This document shows, piece after piece, positions 21,143 to 32,585 of a stretch of DNA of 64,000 nucleotides; position 1 is the stretch's first letter; each line of letters begins with the position of its first letter. Under the pieces are notes generated by a model. The model had not been told where the DNA came from and ran no database searches. It saw only the letters and a list, made by a program, of their open reading frames with translations. Both the position numbers and the translations under genes were made by a program. Origin of the DNA: Megaleporinus macrocephalus (Eukaryota; Chordata; Actinopteri; Characiformes; Anostomidae); NCBI GenBank assembly GCA_021613375.1, contig CM038709.1, positions 40,975,156-41,039,155 on the forward strand. The letters are read 5' to 3'.

Positions 21143-21893
21143 AGTTTAGAGGAGATATATATTTATATAAGAGTTTTAGAGAAGATATATATTTATATAA
21201 GAGTTTAGAGAAGATATATATTTATATAAGAGTTTAGAGAAGATATATATTTATGTAAGAGTTTAGAGGAGATATATATTTATATAAGAGTTTAGAGGAG
21301 ATATATTTTTATATAAGAGTTTAGAGGAGATATATATTTATATAAGAGTTTAGAGAAGATATATATTTATATAAGAGTTTAGAGGAGATATATATTTATA
21401 AGAGTTTAGAGGAGATATATATTTATATAAGAGTTTAGAGAAGATATATATTTATATAAGAGTTTAGAGAAGATATATATTTATGTAAGAGTTTAGAGGA
21501 GATATATATTTATATAAGAGTTTAGAGGAGATATATTTTTATATAAGAGTTTAGAGGAGATATATATTTATATAAGAGTTTAGAGAAGATATATATTTAT
21601 ATAAGAGTTTAGAGGAGATATATATTTATAAGAGTTTAGAGGAGATATATATTTATATAAGAGTTTAGAGAAGATATATATTTATATAAGAGTTTAGAGG
21701 AGATATATATTTATAAGAGTTTAGAGGAGATATATATTTATATAAGAGTTTAGAGAAGATATATATTTATATAAGAGTTTAGAGAAGATATATATTTATA
21801 AGAGTTTAGAGGAGATATATATTTATATAAGAGTTTAGAGAAGATATATATTTATATCAGAGTTTAGAGGAGATATATATTTATAAGAGTTTA
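21143..21893. repeat. 29-bp minisatellite with a 230-bp higher-order unit
   Basis: About 26 copies of GAGTTTAGAG(A/G)AGATATA followed by TATTTATATAA, with occasional 27-bp units lacking one TA. The order of variants (one TATGTAA, one ATTTTTATATAA, one short unit) repeats about every 230 bp (7 x 29 + 27), for example the TATGTAA unit near 21254 and 21484. Confidence 0.94.
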
Positions 21894-22000
21894 GAGGGGT
21901 ACACCATGGACAGGTCGCCAGTCCATCGCATGACCAACACACACTCACACCTACAGGCAATTTAGAGTGACCAATCAACCTAACATGCATGTGTTTGGAC

Positions 22001-23972
22001 CAGGGATGGGCACACGAGTGAGCAACTCAAGTCCAAGTCACACTTAAGTCACCTAGAAAAAGACTTCATACTTGACTTGAAACTCACCCCAATGACTCTT
22101 GACTTGACTTGGACTTGTCCAAAATAACTCATGAACAATAAGAGTCAGTCCATTATCCAGGCACTGTGCGAAAGTTCTATAAAAAATGATTTTGTTGTGT
22201 TTGTATGTTTTCTTTCTCGTGATGTCCGCTAATTGCGAGCGGGAAATCTGAGAGAAGTGTCAAATGTAAACAAACGAGGGTGGCATGGCTTCAGCTAGAG
22301 TACTGTATGTGGTAGCATTCGGCTACAGGGAGTTTAAAATCCTTGGACATAACCAAAGAATGGCAACATGTAAAGAATGTGGAAAACAAACTAAAGACTG
22401 GAATGACCACATCAAACTGGAGTAAAAAATACAGTTGTGTCTTGCCCACAAACTTGACTTGAGACTTAACCTAGACTCTAGCTGAAAAACTTGTGACTTG
22501 ACTTAGACTCTAGCCGAAAGACTTCTGACTTGACTTAGACTCTAGCCAAAAGACATCTGACTTGATTTAGACTCTAGCCGAAAGACCTGTGACTTGACTA
22601 AGACTCTAGCCAAAAGACTTGTGACTTGACTTAGACTCTAGCCGAAAGACTAAGACTCTTGACTTAGACTCTAGCTGAAAGACTTGTGACTTGACTTTTG
22701 TGACTTGTGACTTGACTTAGACTCTAGCCAAAAGACTTCTGACTTGATTTAGACTCTAGCCAAAAAACTCGTGACTTGACTAAGACTCTAGCCGAAAGAC
22801 TTGTGACTTGACTTAGACTCTAGCCGAAAGACTCGTGACTTGACTTAGACTCTAGCTAAAAAAACTTGTGACTTGACTTAGGCTCTAGCCGAAAGACTCG
22901 TGACTTGATTTAGACTCTAGCCAAAAGATTTGTGACTTGACTTAGACTCTAGGCGAAAGACTTGTGACTTGACTTAGACTCTAGTCGAAAGACTTACAGT
23001 ACACTCTTGGCTTAGACTCTAGCCAAAAGACTTGTGACTTGAATTAGATTCTAGCCAAAAGACTAAGACTCTTGACTTAGTCTCTAGCTGAAAGACTTGT
23101 GACTTGACTTTTGTGACTTGTGACTTGACTTAGACTCTAGCCGAAAGACTCGTGACTTGACTAAGACTCTAGCCGAAGGACTTATGACTTGACTTAGACT
23201 CTAACCGAAAGACTCGTGACTTGACTTGGACTCTAGCTAAAAAAAACTTGTGACTTGACTTAGACTCTAGCCAAAACACTCGTGACTTGATTTAGACTCT
23301 AGCCAAAAGATTTTTGACTTGACTTAGACTCTAGCCGAAAGACTTGTGACTTGACTTAGACTCTAGCCGAAAGACTCGTGACTTGACTTAGACTCTAGCT
23401 AAAAAAATTTGTGACTTGACTTAGGCTCTAACCAAAAGACTCGTGACTTGATTTAGACTCTAGCCAAAAGATTTGTGACTTGACTTAGACTCTAGCCGAA
23501 AGACTTGTGACTTGACTTAGACTCTAGCCGAAAGACTTAGACTCTTGACTTAGACTATAGTCGAAAGTCTTACAGTACACTCTTGACTTAGACTCTAGCC
23601 AAAAGACTTGTGACTTGACTTAGACTCTAGCCGAAAGACTTAGACTCTTGACTTAGACTCTAGCCGAAAGACTTAGACTCTTGACTTAGACTCTAGTCGA
23701 AATACTTACAGTACACTCTTGACTTAGACTCTAGCCAAAAGACTTGTGACTTGACTTAGACTCTAGCCGAAAGACTTAGACTCTTGACTTAGACTCTAGC
23801 TGAAAGACTTGTGACTTGACTTTTGTGACTTGTGACTTGACTTAGACTCTAGCCAGAAGACTTGTGACTTGACTTAGACTCTAGCCGAAAGACTCGTGAC
23901 TTGACTTAGACTCTAGCTGAAAGACTTGTTACTTGACTTGGACTTGTATTTTGTGACTTGTGAACAGTTCTG
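22001..23972. mobile_element. non-autonomous hAT element, 1972 bp
   Basis: Flanked by perfect 8-bp direct repeats GTTTGGAC (21993-22000 and 23973-23980). The interrupted host repeat reads normally once the insert and one copy are removed. Ends are CAGGGATGGGCACAC and, in reverse complement, CAGAACTGTTCACAAG, both fitting the hAT YARNG end rule. After the left end the CAAGTCCAAGTCA strings mirror the right end. The interior from about 22440 is a minisatellite with a 32-bp unit containing TGTGACTTGACTTAGACTCT and AGCCGAAAGACT. A unique segment at 22140-22440 encodes a short frame ending ATCKECGKQTKDWNDHIKLE before a stop. That resembles the start of a BED-type zinc finger of hAT transposases (CxxC then H), but is too short to be sure. 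Confidence 0.92.
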
Positions 23973-24022
23973 GTTTGGACTGTGGGAAGGTTCCTGAGTA
24001 CCCGGAGGAAACCCACTCAAGC

Positions 24023-24100
24023 ACAGGGAGAGTATTATTTACAGTTATCATCTAATACCTGGTTACCTACTCAGTACTTCCTTAAGCTAATGCTTTCAGG
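24023..24100 (+). mobile_element. fragment of the CAGTACTGTGC MITE
   Basis: ATTATTTACAGTTATCATCT then AATACCTG and CTCAGTACTTCCTTAAGCTA match 31036-31100 of the complete MITE. It starts directly where the fish repeat piece ends. Confidence 0.75.
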
Positions 24101-25085
24101 AGCCGGACTAAGGGTCTTACATATTAGATTATCACATGATGCAATTGAAAACTTGAGAAATGTAGAATTAATTATTAATGTTTTCATTTTAAGTACAGGA
24201 TCGGGTTGAGCTGAGTTTTATGTGTAAATTGACCTTTGAGTACAAAAAATAAACAAATAAATGCAAGAATGTTGAAGAAGCTTGTTCCCTGTAGCTGATT
24301 CGTGAGCTTATTTTCACTTAGAACATCAATGCAGACATGTCATTTGACCAGGTGTGCCCAAACTTCTGCACACAGCTGTATATTTGAATAACTGGAGAAG
24401 TATGAATATTTTTAGCGTATGAAACAGTCTAGCAGACTTGGTCTATTCATGGCGTGTCTGTCGGTTCTGTCACCCTATGATTTGTTGAATCACGACATAC
24501 AGAACGATCATTATTCCAGTTTCATTACTGAGGAGCGACTTACTGAAACATGGAGGAATACTGAATACTTTCCTAAAGATCTTGCCTGGGTTTAAGATCT
24601 AGACTGAATCGTATTCTACGAGTTTTACAATTTGGCTTAGAATGTATTTTACCCCAGATCCACTTATGATGTCTGTGTTGTCGTATGCACCAAATACAGT
24701 CCCAGTTCATATTAATAAGACCAGTGCTTGAAGGTGAATACATGTTGGTGTGTGTGTGTGTATATGTTGAAATCAGAAAATCATAAAGGACTAAACTCTG
24801 AATTTCTACAGTGAATAAAAGGTTCCACATAATAATATAAATACATAAAAATAAAATATATAATAGAAGAGATAAATAATAATAAATAAAAGAAAGAAAA
24901 AGAAATACAAATAAGAAATAAAATCTAATTAGAAACAAATAAAATGTATAAATAATTAAATATAAAAATATATTTATATTTATAAAAAAATGAAAAATAT
25001 AAATAATATATATATATATATATATAAACAAGATAAAGTAAATAAAAATAAAAAGTACTACATATCAGTGATGACTGGAGTGGTG
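24101..25085. other. unassigned AT-rich sequence
   Basis: No gene. 24830-25050 is an extreme A/T stretch (AAATAAA and TATAAA words) with (TA)n at 25007-25025. It yields a low-complexity Ile/Tyr/Phe minus-strand frame. Confidence 0.6.
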
Positions 25086-26771
25086 TGGTACAGATAACCT
25101 GTGTACAGATAAACTGTAACACTACCTTCACCTACCTGTGTACAGGTAAACTGTAACACTACCTTCACCTACCTGTGTACAGATAAACTGTAACACTACC
25201 TTCACCTACCTGTGTACAGGTAAACTGTAACACTACCTTCACCTACCTGTGTACAGGTAAACTGTAACACTACCTTCCCCTACCTGTGTACAGGTAAACT
25301 GTAACACTACCTTCACCTACCTGTGTACAGATAAACTGTAACACTACATTTACCTACCTGTGTACAGGTAAACTGTAACACTACCTTCACCTACCTCTGT
25401 ACAAGTAAACTGTAACACTATCTTCACCTACCTGTGTACAGGTAAACTGTAACACTACATTTACCTACCTGTGTACAGGTAAACTGTAACACTACCTTCA
25501 CCTACCTGTGTACAGGTAAACTGTAACACTACGTTCACCTACCTGTGCACATGTAAACTGTAACACTACCTTCACCTACCTGTCCACATGTAAACTGTAA
25601 CACTACCTTCCCCTACCTGTGTACAGGTAAACTGTTACACTACCTTCACCTACCTGTGTACAGATAAACTGTAACACTACATTTACCTACCTGTGTACAG
25701 GTAAACTGTAACACTACCTTCACCTACCTCTGTACAAGTAAACTGTAACACTACCTTCACCTACCTGTGTACAGATAAACTGTAACACTACATTTACCTA
25801 CCTGTGTACAGGTAAACTGTAACACTACCTTCACCTACCTGTGTACAGGTAAACTGTAACACTACCTTCACCTACCTGTGTACAGGTAAACTGTAACACT
25901 ACGTTCACCTACCTGTGCACATGTAAACTGTAACACTACCTTCACCTACCTGTCCACATGTAAACTGTAACACTACCTTCACCTACCTGTGTTCATGTAA
26001 ACTGTAACACTACCTTCACCTACCTGTGTTCATGTAAACTGTAACACTACCTTCACCTACCTGTGTACAGGTAAACTGTAATACTACCTTCACCTACCTG
26101 TGTACATGTAAACTGTAACACTACCTTCACCTACCTGTGTACAGGTAAACTGTAACACTACCTTCACCTACCTCTGTACAGGTAAACTGTAACACTATCT
26201 TCACCTACCTGTGTACAGGTAAACTGTAACACTATCTTCACCTACCTGTGTACAGGTAAACTGTAACACTACCTTCACCTACCTGTGTACAGGTAAACTG
26301 TAACACTACCTTCACCTACCTGTGTACAGGTAAACTGTAACACTACCTTCACCTACCTGTCCACATGTAAACTGTAACACTACCTTCACCTACCTGTGTA
26401 CAGGTAAACTGTAACACTACCTTCACCTACCTGTGTTCATGTAAACTGTAACACTACCTTCACCTACCTGTGTACAGGTAAACTGTAATACTACCTTCAC
26501 CTACCTGTGTTCATGTAAACTGTAACACTACCTTCACCTACCTGTGTACAGGTAAACTGTAACACTACCTTCACCTACCTGTGTACATGTAAACTGTAAC
26601 ACTACCTTCACCTACCTGTGTACAGGTAAACTGTAACACTACCTTCACCTACCTGTGTACAGATAAACTGTAACACTACCTTCACCTACCTGTGTACAGA
26701 TAAACTGTAACACTACCTTCACCTACCTGTGTACAGATAAACTGTAACACTACCTTCACCTACCTGTGTTC
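25086..26771. repeat. 37-bp minisatellite, 45 copies in strict register
   Basis: Unit CTGTAACACTACCTTCACCT followed by ACCTGTGTACAGGTAAA. CTGTAAC first occurs at 25114 and last at 26742, exactly 44 x 37 bp, so there is no net length change across the array. Variation is by substitution only (ACAGGTAAA / ACAGATAAA / ACATGTAAA / TTCATGTAAA; CCTTCACC / CATTTACC). Each unit has a near palindrome ACCTGTGTACAGGT. Confidence 0.97.
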
Positions 26772-27445
26772 TGTGAGTGATTTGCTGGTAAAGAGTTTAG
26801 AACTTTAAGAGTGTTTCATACAAGAAAGGAAGTGAGGACAATTCGGTTCTCCGTTATCTGGACCCTTCAACGTTCTCAGCATCTGCTCCACCTTCTGCTG
26901 CCCGTGACTTTAAAGTATCACCGGCGTCCCTGAAACTCACAAAGCAGATTTTGATCCAGATCCAGAAGCAGATGGCCCAGGTCGTCTGCTGTTTTCCCAA
27001 AGGTCGCAATTTCATAACTTTTCTCGTCTTAACAAAAGCAGCAACAACAAAAATCAAGTTAAAATAAATAATAAAACGGTTTGTCTTTGGCTCCGAAGGG
27101 ACATGCCGAAGTTTTGAATGTCAAGAACATCAAGTTAATTATTACTTTCACAGGCAACCCGTTCTCAAAGCGCGTATTTATCTGCGGCCTTTTGGAGAAG
27201 TGAGCGAGAGATGTCAGATAAAATTGGCTTTTAATATAATCAGTAGTATCTGAAAGAATGTATTTAACACATTTTGACTCCAGTGGATTTAATAAATGGT
27301 CTAATGAGCCCAGAAGAATTGCACATGATGAATAAACAGGTGGATGGGGTCTCTACTTGTCACGCTTTCGTGGGGAAGATCAAACTTTTAAAAGGTCTAT
27401 ATCCTACACTATTTTTTAAGATCTGCATTTGATTCCATTGCACCA
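26772..27445. other. unassigned, possibly low-copy sequence
   Basis: No gene supported. 27080-27330 is non-repetitive in appearance, with TTAATTATTAC and TTTAATATAATC words. An enhancer-like element is possible but untested. Confidence 0.35.
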
Positions 27446-27760
27446 GATATACACTATATGGCCAAAAGTTTGTGGACCCCTATCATATCTATAAGAACTT
27501 GTTGGAGATCGTATTCCAAAATCACTGGGAAACCTTTCCACAAGATTTTGGAGCATGTCTATGGAAATTTGTGTCCATTCAGTCAAAAGAAGTACAGGTT
27601 CGGATAAGAAGGCCATTGGGCTTCTGTTCAGGCCCTGGACTTCCTTCACACCAAACTCCCCTCACTTTAGTACAAGGGCACAGTAATGCTGGAACAGGAA
27701 AAGGGGTCTTACCCAAACTGCTGCCACAAAGAAGCATTCAATTATGTAATATGTCTGCTT
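27446..27760 (+). mobile_element. Tc1-type MITE, left end
   Basis: ATACACTATATGGCCAAAAG begins a well-known fish Tc1-type end. Then come a CACTGGGAAACCTTTCCA segment, AGATTTTGGAGCATG, TTTGTGTCCATTCAG, AGAAGGCCATTGGG, CTTCACACCAAACTCCC and AATGCTGGAACAGGAAA, in the usual order. The matching right end (GGCCATATAGTGTA) was not found. Confidence 0.85.
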
Positions 27761-29040
27761 GCTATAGCATTAGCATCACCCATCACTAAAATGAAGAAGC
27801 TCAAACCCTAAAAAAAACCCCAGATACTCCCACTATCCCTCCTCAACCAAACTTTATTGTTAGCACTATGAATTCTGGTAGGTAGCATTTTCTTGGATTC
27901 ATTCACCAAACTCAGATTAATCCATCAGATTGCCAGATAATGAAGATCAGTCCAGTGTTGGGGTTTTACACCCATCCAGCTGATGCTTGGCAACATGCAT
28001 AGTCCTCTTAGGCTAGTGTGCATCTTCTTGGCCATGCAAATCCACTTCACCATTGAATCTAGGGGCATTTTGGGAAATGCAACCCACTGGAATGCGTGTG
28101 TAGATGAATGGTTATGGAACCTATGCCAACTGTTATGCTGATGCAGGTGTTGTGTATGAGGACTGGACCAATCTGTTATGTGACAATAGCATAGCTGAAA
28201 GTTTTGCCTTCTATTTAAATTGACTCAACAATTTAACACTGTCATGACCATTGCAGATAGTTCCCCTCCTCACCAACAGAGGCCATTCTCACCAGAATAC
28301 TAGACAGGTTTGGCTCAATTTCCCATTGCCAGACCTATTAGGTATATAAATATTGGCACATGCTTCAGTTAAGTCTTTGCAAAGTCTTGTTGTGACCATG
28401 TTCTATAACTTTTAGCAGTAGTTCCTGGTCCTGACCTTCTGCTTTAGTTTCTGGTTTACAGGTTTTAGCTCTTGGACTATTTGCTTCGACCACTGGCCTG
28501 CTTTTCCATTTTCAACCTGGCCTGGATCTGTTTGTGAGTTTGGATTCCTACACCTACACTTGACTTCTAACCTTGGTATTGTGACCTACCTTTGTGACCC
28601 ACACTGTTTTAGGCCAGTATGTATTAGGTTAGGTTTGTAGTTTCTATGCTGTTAATTGATTCAGCCACTAGTTATTTGTTATTGGGCCTTGAAGCTCCAG
28701 AGCAATACTAAAGAAGCATGCCTGGGCTGGTCGACTACATTTGGATTCAAGGGAAATATTGTGTAAGCTTATTATTATTAGTATTTTTATTTTTTTGCCA
28801 AGCTATTGCTTTAAGTATTCTAACAGTTTGTTCTCAGATTGCTTTGGCCTGTAGACGAGGACTGGGCACCATTACGATATTCAATTTAGAGGTTAGCGTG
28901 TTACCTCTTCATTACTTTGAGAATTCCCACGTTCCTCTCCTTCTGCTTTTAAAGGAAAGAAGCTGCTGTTTTACACACTCCCTCCCTCCCTCTCTCCTCC
29001 CACTCTCGTCTTCCCTGGCACTTTTGATTAGACGCCCTTT
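27761..29040. other. unassigned sequence
   Basis: No gene supported. 28230-28640 has the feel of a dispersed repeat (TTCCTGGTCCTGACC, TGGCCTGGATCTGTTTGTGAG) but could not be assigned. The 114-codon frame at 28718-29062 has no domain. Confidence 0.4.
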
Positions 29041-29829
29041 TTCCCTCTGTTTCTGTGTGTGAAAGTTATGAGCTTCTCATAAACTCGACAAAAATAACAT
29101 CCGCCGAAGCCTGGAGACGCTCGGCCATCTGTTGCTGTCCTCTCCCTCTCTCTCTCCCTGTCTCTCTCTCTCTCTCTCGCTTCCTCCCCCCACCAATAAG
29201 TGAAGCGCGATTCTGACGGCGACTCACAATTAAAAATTATTCACCGTCCTTCAAAAAGCCTCTCGAGAAGTGGAGTGGCGCGCGTGCCCTGTTGGCGAAT
29301 AGCGTTTTTATTCCCAGGCAATAGGTGAACTCCATAAACGGCCTTAACTCCACGCCACTCTTCAGCCACGTTGGGCTGCGCTGATTAGGCATTCCACACC
29401 AGCCACCTGCACTTCATTGGAGTGCTCACTTAAACAGAGTGTACACTCCAAAAGTAGTAGTGCATATTCAGCCGCGTAGGTCACCAGTGCGTTCATATGC
29501 ATCCCATTTGCATGACTCGGATCCAGCGTCCGAAACCAAGAAATAAACAAAATGAATCATTTGATGGTTCACTGTGGATGCTTTACAGATGCTCACGTTT
29601 GACTAAATATCGATTCAGTTCCACTTAGCTGTTCCCTCTCCAATCCCGACGCGTTCTCTTTTAGAATGGCTCAGAAATCAAATTTACATTATTTTCCGTC
29701 TACCAAAGCCAAGACTTGCCTGGTGTCCAAATGCTTCCCTTGCAGCTGTAAGACTACCAATAGCATTGGGGCTAAAGCTTTAAGGTAACAGTCACTCAAA
29801 GCTGTTGCCTGAAAACTTTCTCAAGCTGT
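29041..29829. promoter_or_regulatory. CT-rich and CG-containing block, candidate conserved element
   Basis: CT repeats at 29140-29180, then a CG-containing block at 29200-29530 with a perfect octamer ATTTGCAT near 29506-29513 and CTCCATAAACGGCC. No exon recognised. Regulatory function is a guess from composition. Confidence 0.25.
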
Positions 29830-29837
29830 CTATCAAC

Positions 29838-30216
29838 CAAGGGCGTAGAATTAGCATGGACTAAAGTGACGTGTCCCCACCAATATCCAGCGATTATTGA
29901 AGTGTCCCCACCAATAATTTGACCCCCTCCAAAAAAAAGGCTTGGGTCATATGGTCAGTGTGATTGGCTGTGCCGTTCCCTGCTGTCGCGTGAGACTCTG
30001 TAGCTACGTTTGGTTGTTAGCAACGGCAAAACTGGAAGGAAAGCTTCCCAGTCACATGCGAGACTCACTGTGATGATGCTACTGGAATCATCACAGTGAG
30101 ACTTTATTGTGATGATGCTACTGGAATCTTAATTTCCCTGTGGGAACCCTCCCAAAGGGATCAATAAAGATCTGTCTATCTATCTATCTATGTATCTATC
30201 TATGTATCTATCTATG

Positions 30217-30265
<49 letters not shown>

Positions 30266-30648
30266 GTCTGTGCAAGACTCAGGTGCAACGTGGGAGACAC
30301 ATGGGTGTGAGTGAGGATGGCAGCAAAAAAAGCTATTTTTCAAAGAAATGTGTAAGTCACTTAAGTTGACGAATGAAATGAGTCCACCATAACAATGTTA
30401 ATGGCAACGCTTGGCTTTGGCGCACAGCATACAGCAGGCTACCATTGTCTGTAGCTATGAATAACAAGCAGTGTTCCTACTTTTATTAATGCTAATGTAT
30501 TAGAGTGGTCAGTTGCACTATGGCTGAAGTAATGTTAAAGTCTTGAGATGTAACCTCACTGTTTACTGGTTTGAAACTGGCTGATATGGAGGGGGACGTG
30601 GTAGATTCATAGGTCCCCACCAATGTCAAGGGCCAATCTACACCCTTG
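29838..30648 (+). mobile_element. non-autonomous hAT element with a nested LINE tail, 811 bp
   Basis: Bounded by perfect 8-bp direct repeats CTATCAAC (29830-29837 and 30649-30656). Left end CAAGGGCGTAGAATTAGC, right end in reverse complement CAAGGGTGTAGATTGGCC; both ends carry the TTGGTGGGGAC motif. The element at 46067-46653 is an inverted relative. Comparison shows a 200-bp insert at 30073-30272. No transposase frame remains. Confidence 0.93.
30073..30272 (+). mobile_element. LINE 3' tail plus (TCTA)n inserted in the hAT element
   Basis: Absent from the sister hAT copy at 46067-46653, where CACTGTG joins CAAGACTC directly. The insert ends AATTTCCCTGTGGGAACC, AGGGATCAATAAAGATC, then (TCTA)n to about 30270, the typical 3' end of a teleost LINE. 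Its first part repeats TGTGATGATGCTACTGGAAT twice (30071, 30109) and forms a short hairpin with CTCACTGTGATGAT and ATCATCACAGTGAG. Confidence 0.85.
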
Positions 30649-30896
30649 CTATCAACCTATTCAAACTACATCTAGGTCTTTGTTAAATTCACCCAGTCTT
30701 CCACATGGATCTCAAAGAAATTGTCCAGAACCATAAACTGAAATTACAGGTTGAACCTGAGACGGTGGTTGAAATATAAGTAACAGACAGTAGATTCCAA
30801 TAATCACTCAATTCTTTTCTGGAAATACATCACCAACACCTTTCTAGGCCTGCTCTGACCAAGATCTAGCACCTGTCAATGTGGCAGCTGAAGCTA

Positions 30897-31348
30897 TACA
30901 GTACTTTGCACAGGTTGTAGGCACTTGGGAACATTATTATATTTTAAAAGCTATTTTTTCAGACAGGAAGTATTTATTAACTCAGCAAGTAGTGCTTTTA
31001 TATGTCAGTGTGTTTTATTTAACCCTTTCCAACCCATTATTATTTACAGTTCTCATCGAATACCTGCTTTGACTGCTCAGTACTTCATTAAGCTAAATCA
31101 AGATTGCTGCTGAAGGAACTGAATACATTCATACAATGTCTGGGGCATCCAGGAGAAATCTGGAACTAAATTTGTTCTTCAAACTGAAGCACAAGAAGAT
31201 ATTTATAATATTTTGTATTGTATTGATGCTTATTTACTTCTGTTCTAATGATATCTGCTGTTCTTACTGGTGAAAATCAACTTATTGCTAAGATAAAGAC
31301 TTATAAATAATGAGATTAGGTGCCTAAGACTTTTGGCACAGTAGTGTA
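30897..31348 (+). mobile_element. complete TIR MITE (CAGTACTGTGC family), 452 bp
   Basis: Left end TACAGTACTTTGCACAGG and later TAGGCACTT; right end in reverse complement TACACTACTGTGCCAAAAGT then TTAGGCACC. The two ends match as imperfect inverted repeats of about 30 bp with TA at each edge, the pattern of Tc1/mariner MITEs. Partial copies: 13346-13720 (inverted), 24023-24100, 40307-40480. Confidence 0.88.
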
Positions 31349-32585
31349 AATTCATAAAATAGGACCCAGCAACACTTTGACCCAGGAGGATAGGCAGTTA
31401 CATTGATGAATTAATAAATACTTATAAATTGAAGTTTTGTCCAGTATACAATGTTCTAAACCATGTCAACAAGTATACGCAACACTTAAAGAAGAGTTGG
31501 ATGAGGTTTGATCCAAAGAAGTCAAGGTGGATATGGTGTATTAATGGAAATGATTTGGGTGACTATTGACTTCTATGGCATTCGTTTTGCTTTAAATAAA
31601 CATAGATGTGCTGTTTTGTTTTGACAAACGAGGTGAGATTGGTTGATACCACAGGGATTTCTAATGGTTGTGAGATGTATTCGCATAGTGCATGATGGGT
31701 ATGTTAGTGAGAGATCGCTGTTAAACTAAAACATGAAAGCGATTTCATAGATTCTCTCAAGTTGCTGGATTTAGTCTACCTTTTCATCCCAGTCAATACG
31801 CTGATTTCTGACATTCTACCACAGCTTCCAGAGTTTTTAATGTTCTTCAAATTGCTGGAACCCTAAGGAACCACTCAAGACGTGAGGATTTAAAAAAAAA
31901 TTCATTCAGAACTCCACGACCCCATCCACAGTTCTGAAGAGTCCTCGTTTCAGCCGTTGCGTGTAAACATATTTGGTAGAACTCAAATTCATCATGAACG
32001 TATTTAACTTAAACATAACACTTTCCAGGGCTGCAGCACTGATCTCATAAGCTGGCTGATTTCCAGTGAATGGTGCGCTAATTGAATGTGTCCCTACTTT
32101 GAAATGTTTACAATGGTAACAAGTTGCCATTCAAAACACATGAAGAAGCTTCAAATTGGATTTCTCTACAGGCCTCCAGCTCTTGCCATAGATTTGACAG
32201 GCGCAAGAAAAAAGCGTTCAATATGTTTTCCTTTCACTGTGATGATGTTTGCATGGGTACAGTTGGCATAACAGTGAAAGTAATGGATTCAAGATTCAGA
32301 CAAGGAGGCATCATCTCATATACTGACCCATTCATGCTCTATCCGTTACTTGTTTGAACTACTGTTGAGAGGTTGGACATGCCTTGCAGAACATTAGTGA
32401 AAATCCAACTGAAGTAAACCTCTACAGTTTGCCAGTATGTGTTAACAATAGCTAATAAAAGAACACATTTGAATTAAAAAAGATATAGTATAGTATAGTA
32501 TAGCTCAATAAAGAAATACATATTTCTCCAAAGTGCCAACTTTACAGAAGATGACACACATTATCTTTACTATTATTGTAAGTAA
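31349..32585. other. unassigned sequence
   Basis: No gene or named repeat supported. Short (TAGTA)n-like run near 32487-32503. Overlapping frames at 31906-32357 have no motif. Confidence 0.5.

Larger units (their letters stand above)
20905..24022 (+). repeat. dispersed fish repeat split into three pieces
   Basis: Three pieces, read in order, rebuild one copy of a repeat common in fish. Piece 1 is 20905-20972 (CCATTCATCCATTATCTTC to the AATCCCAGTG segment). Piece 2 is 21894-22000 (GGTACACCATGGACAGGTCG to GCATGTGTTTGGAC). Piece 3 is 23973-24022 (GTTTGGACTGTGGGAAGG to AACCCACTCAAGCACAGGGA). The first gap holds minisatellite DNA and the second holds a hAT element. Other copies: 34505-34700, 43370-43575, 44855-44972. 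The class of this repeat is not decided here. Confidence 0.88.

Noticed and set aside
25086..26771. Regular 37-bp direct repeats resembling a CRISPR array
   Set aside because: There are no unique spacers; the unit is a plain head-to-tail minisatellite in a eukaryotic setting.
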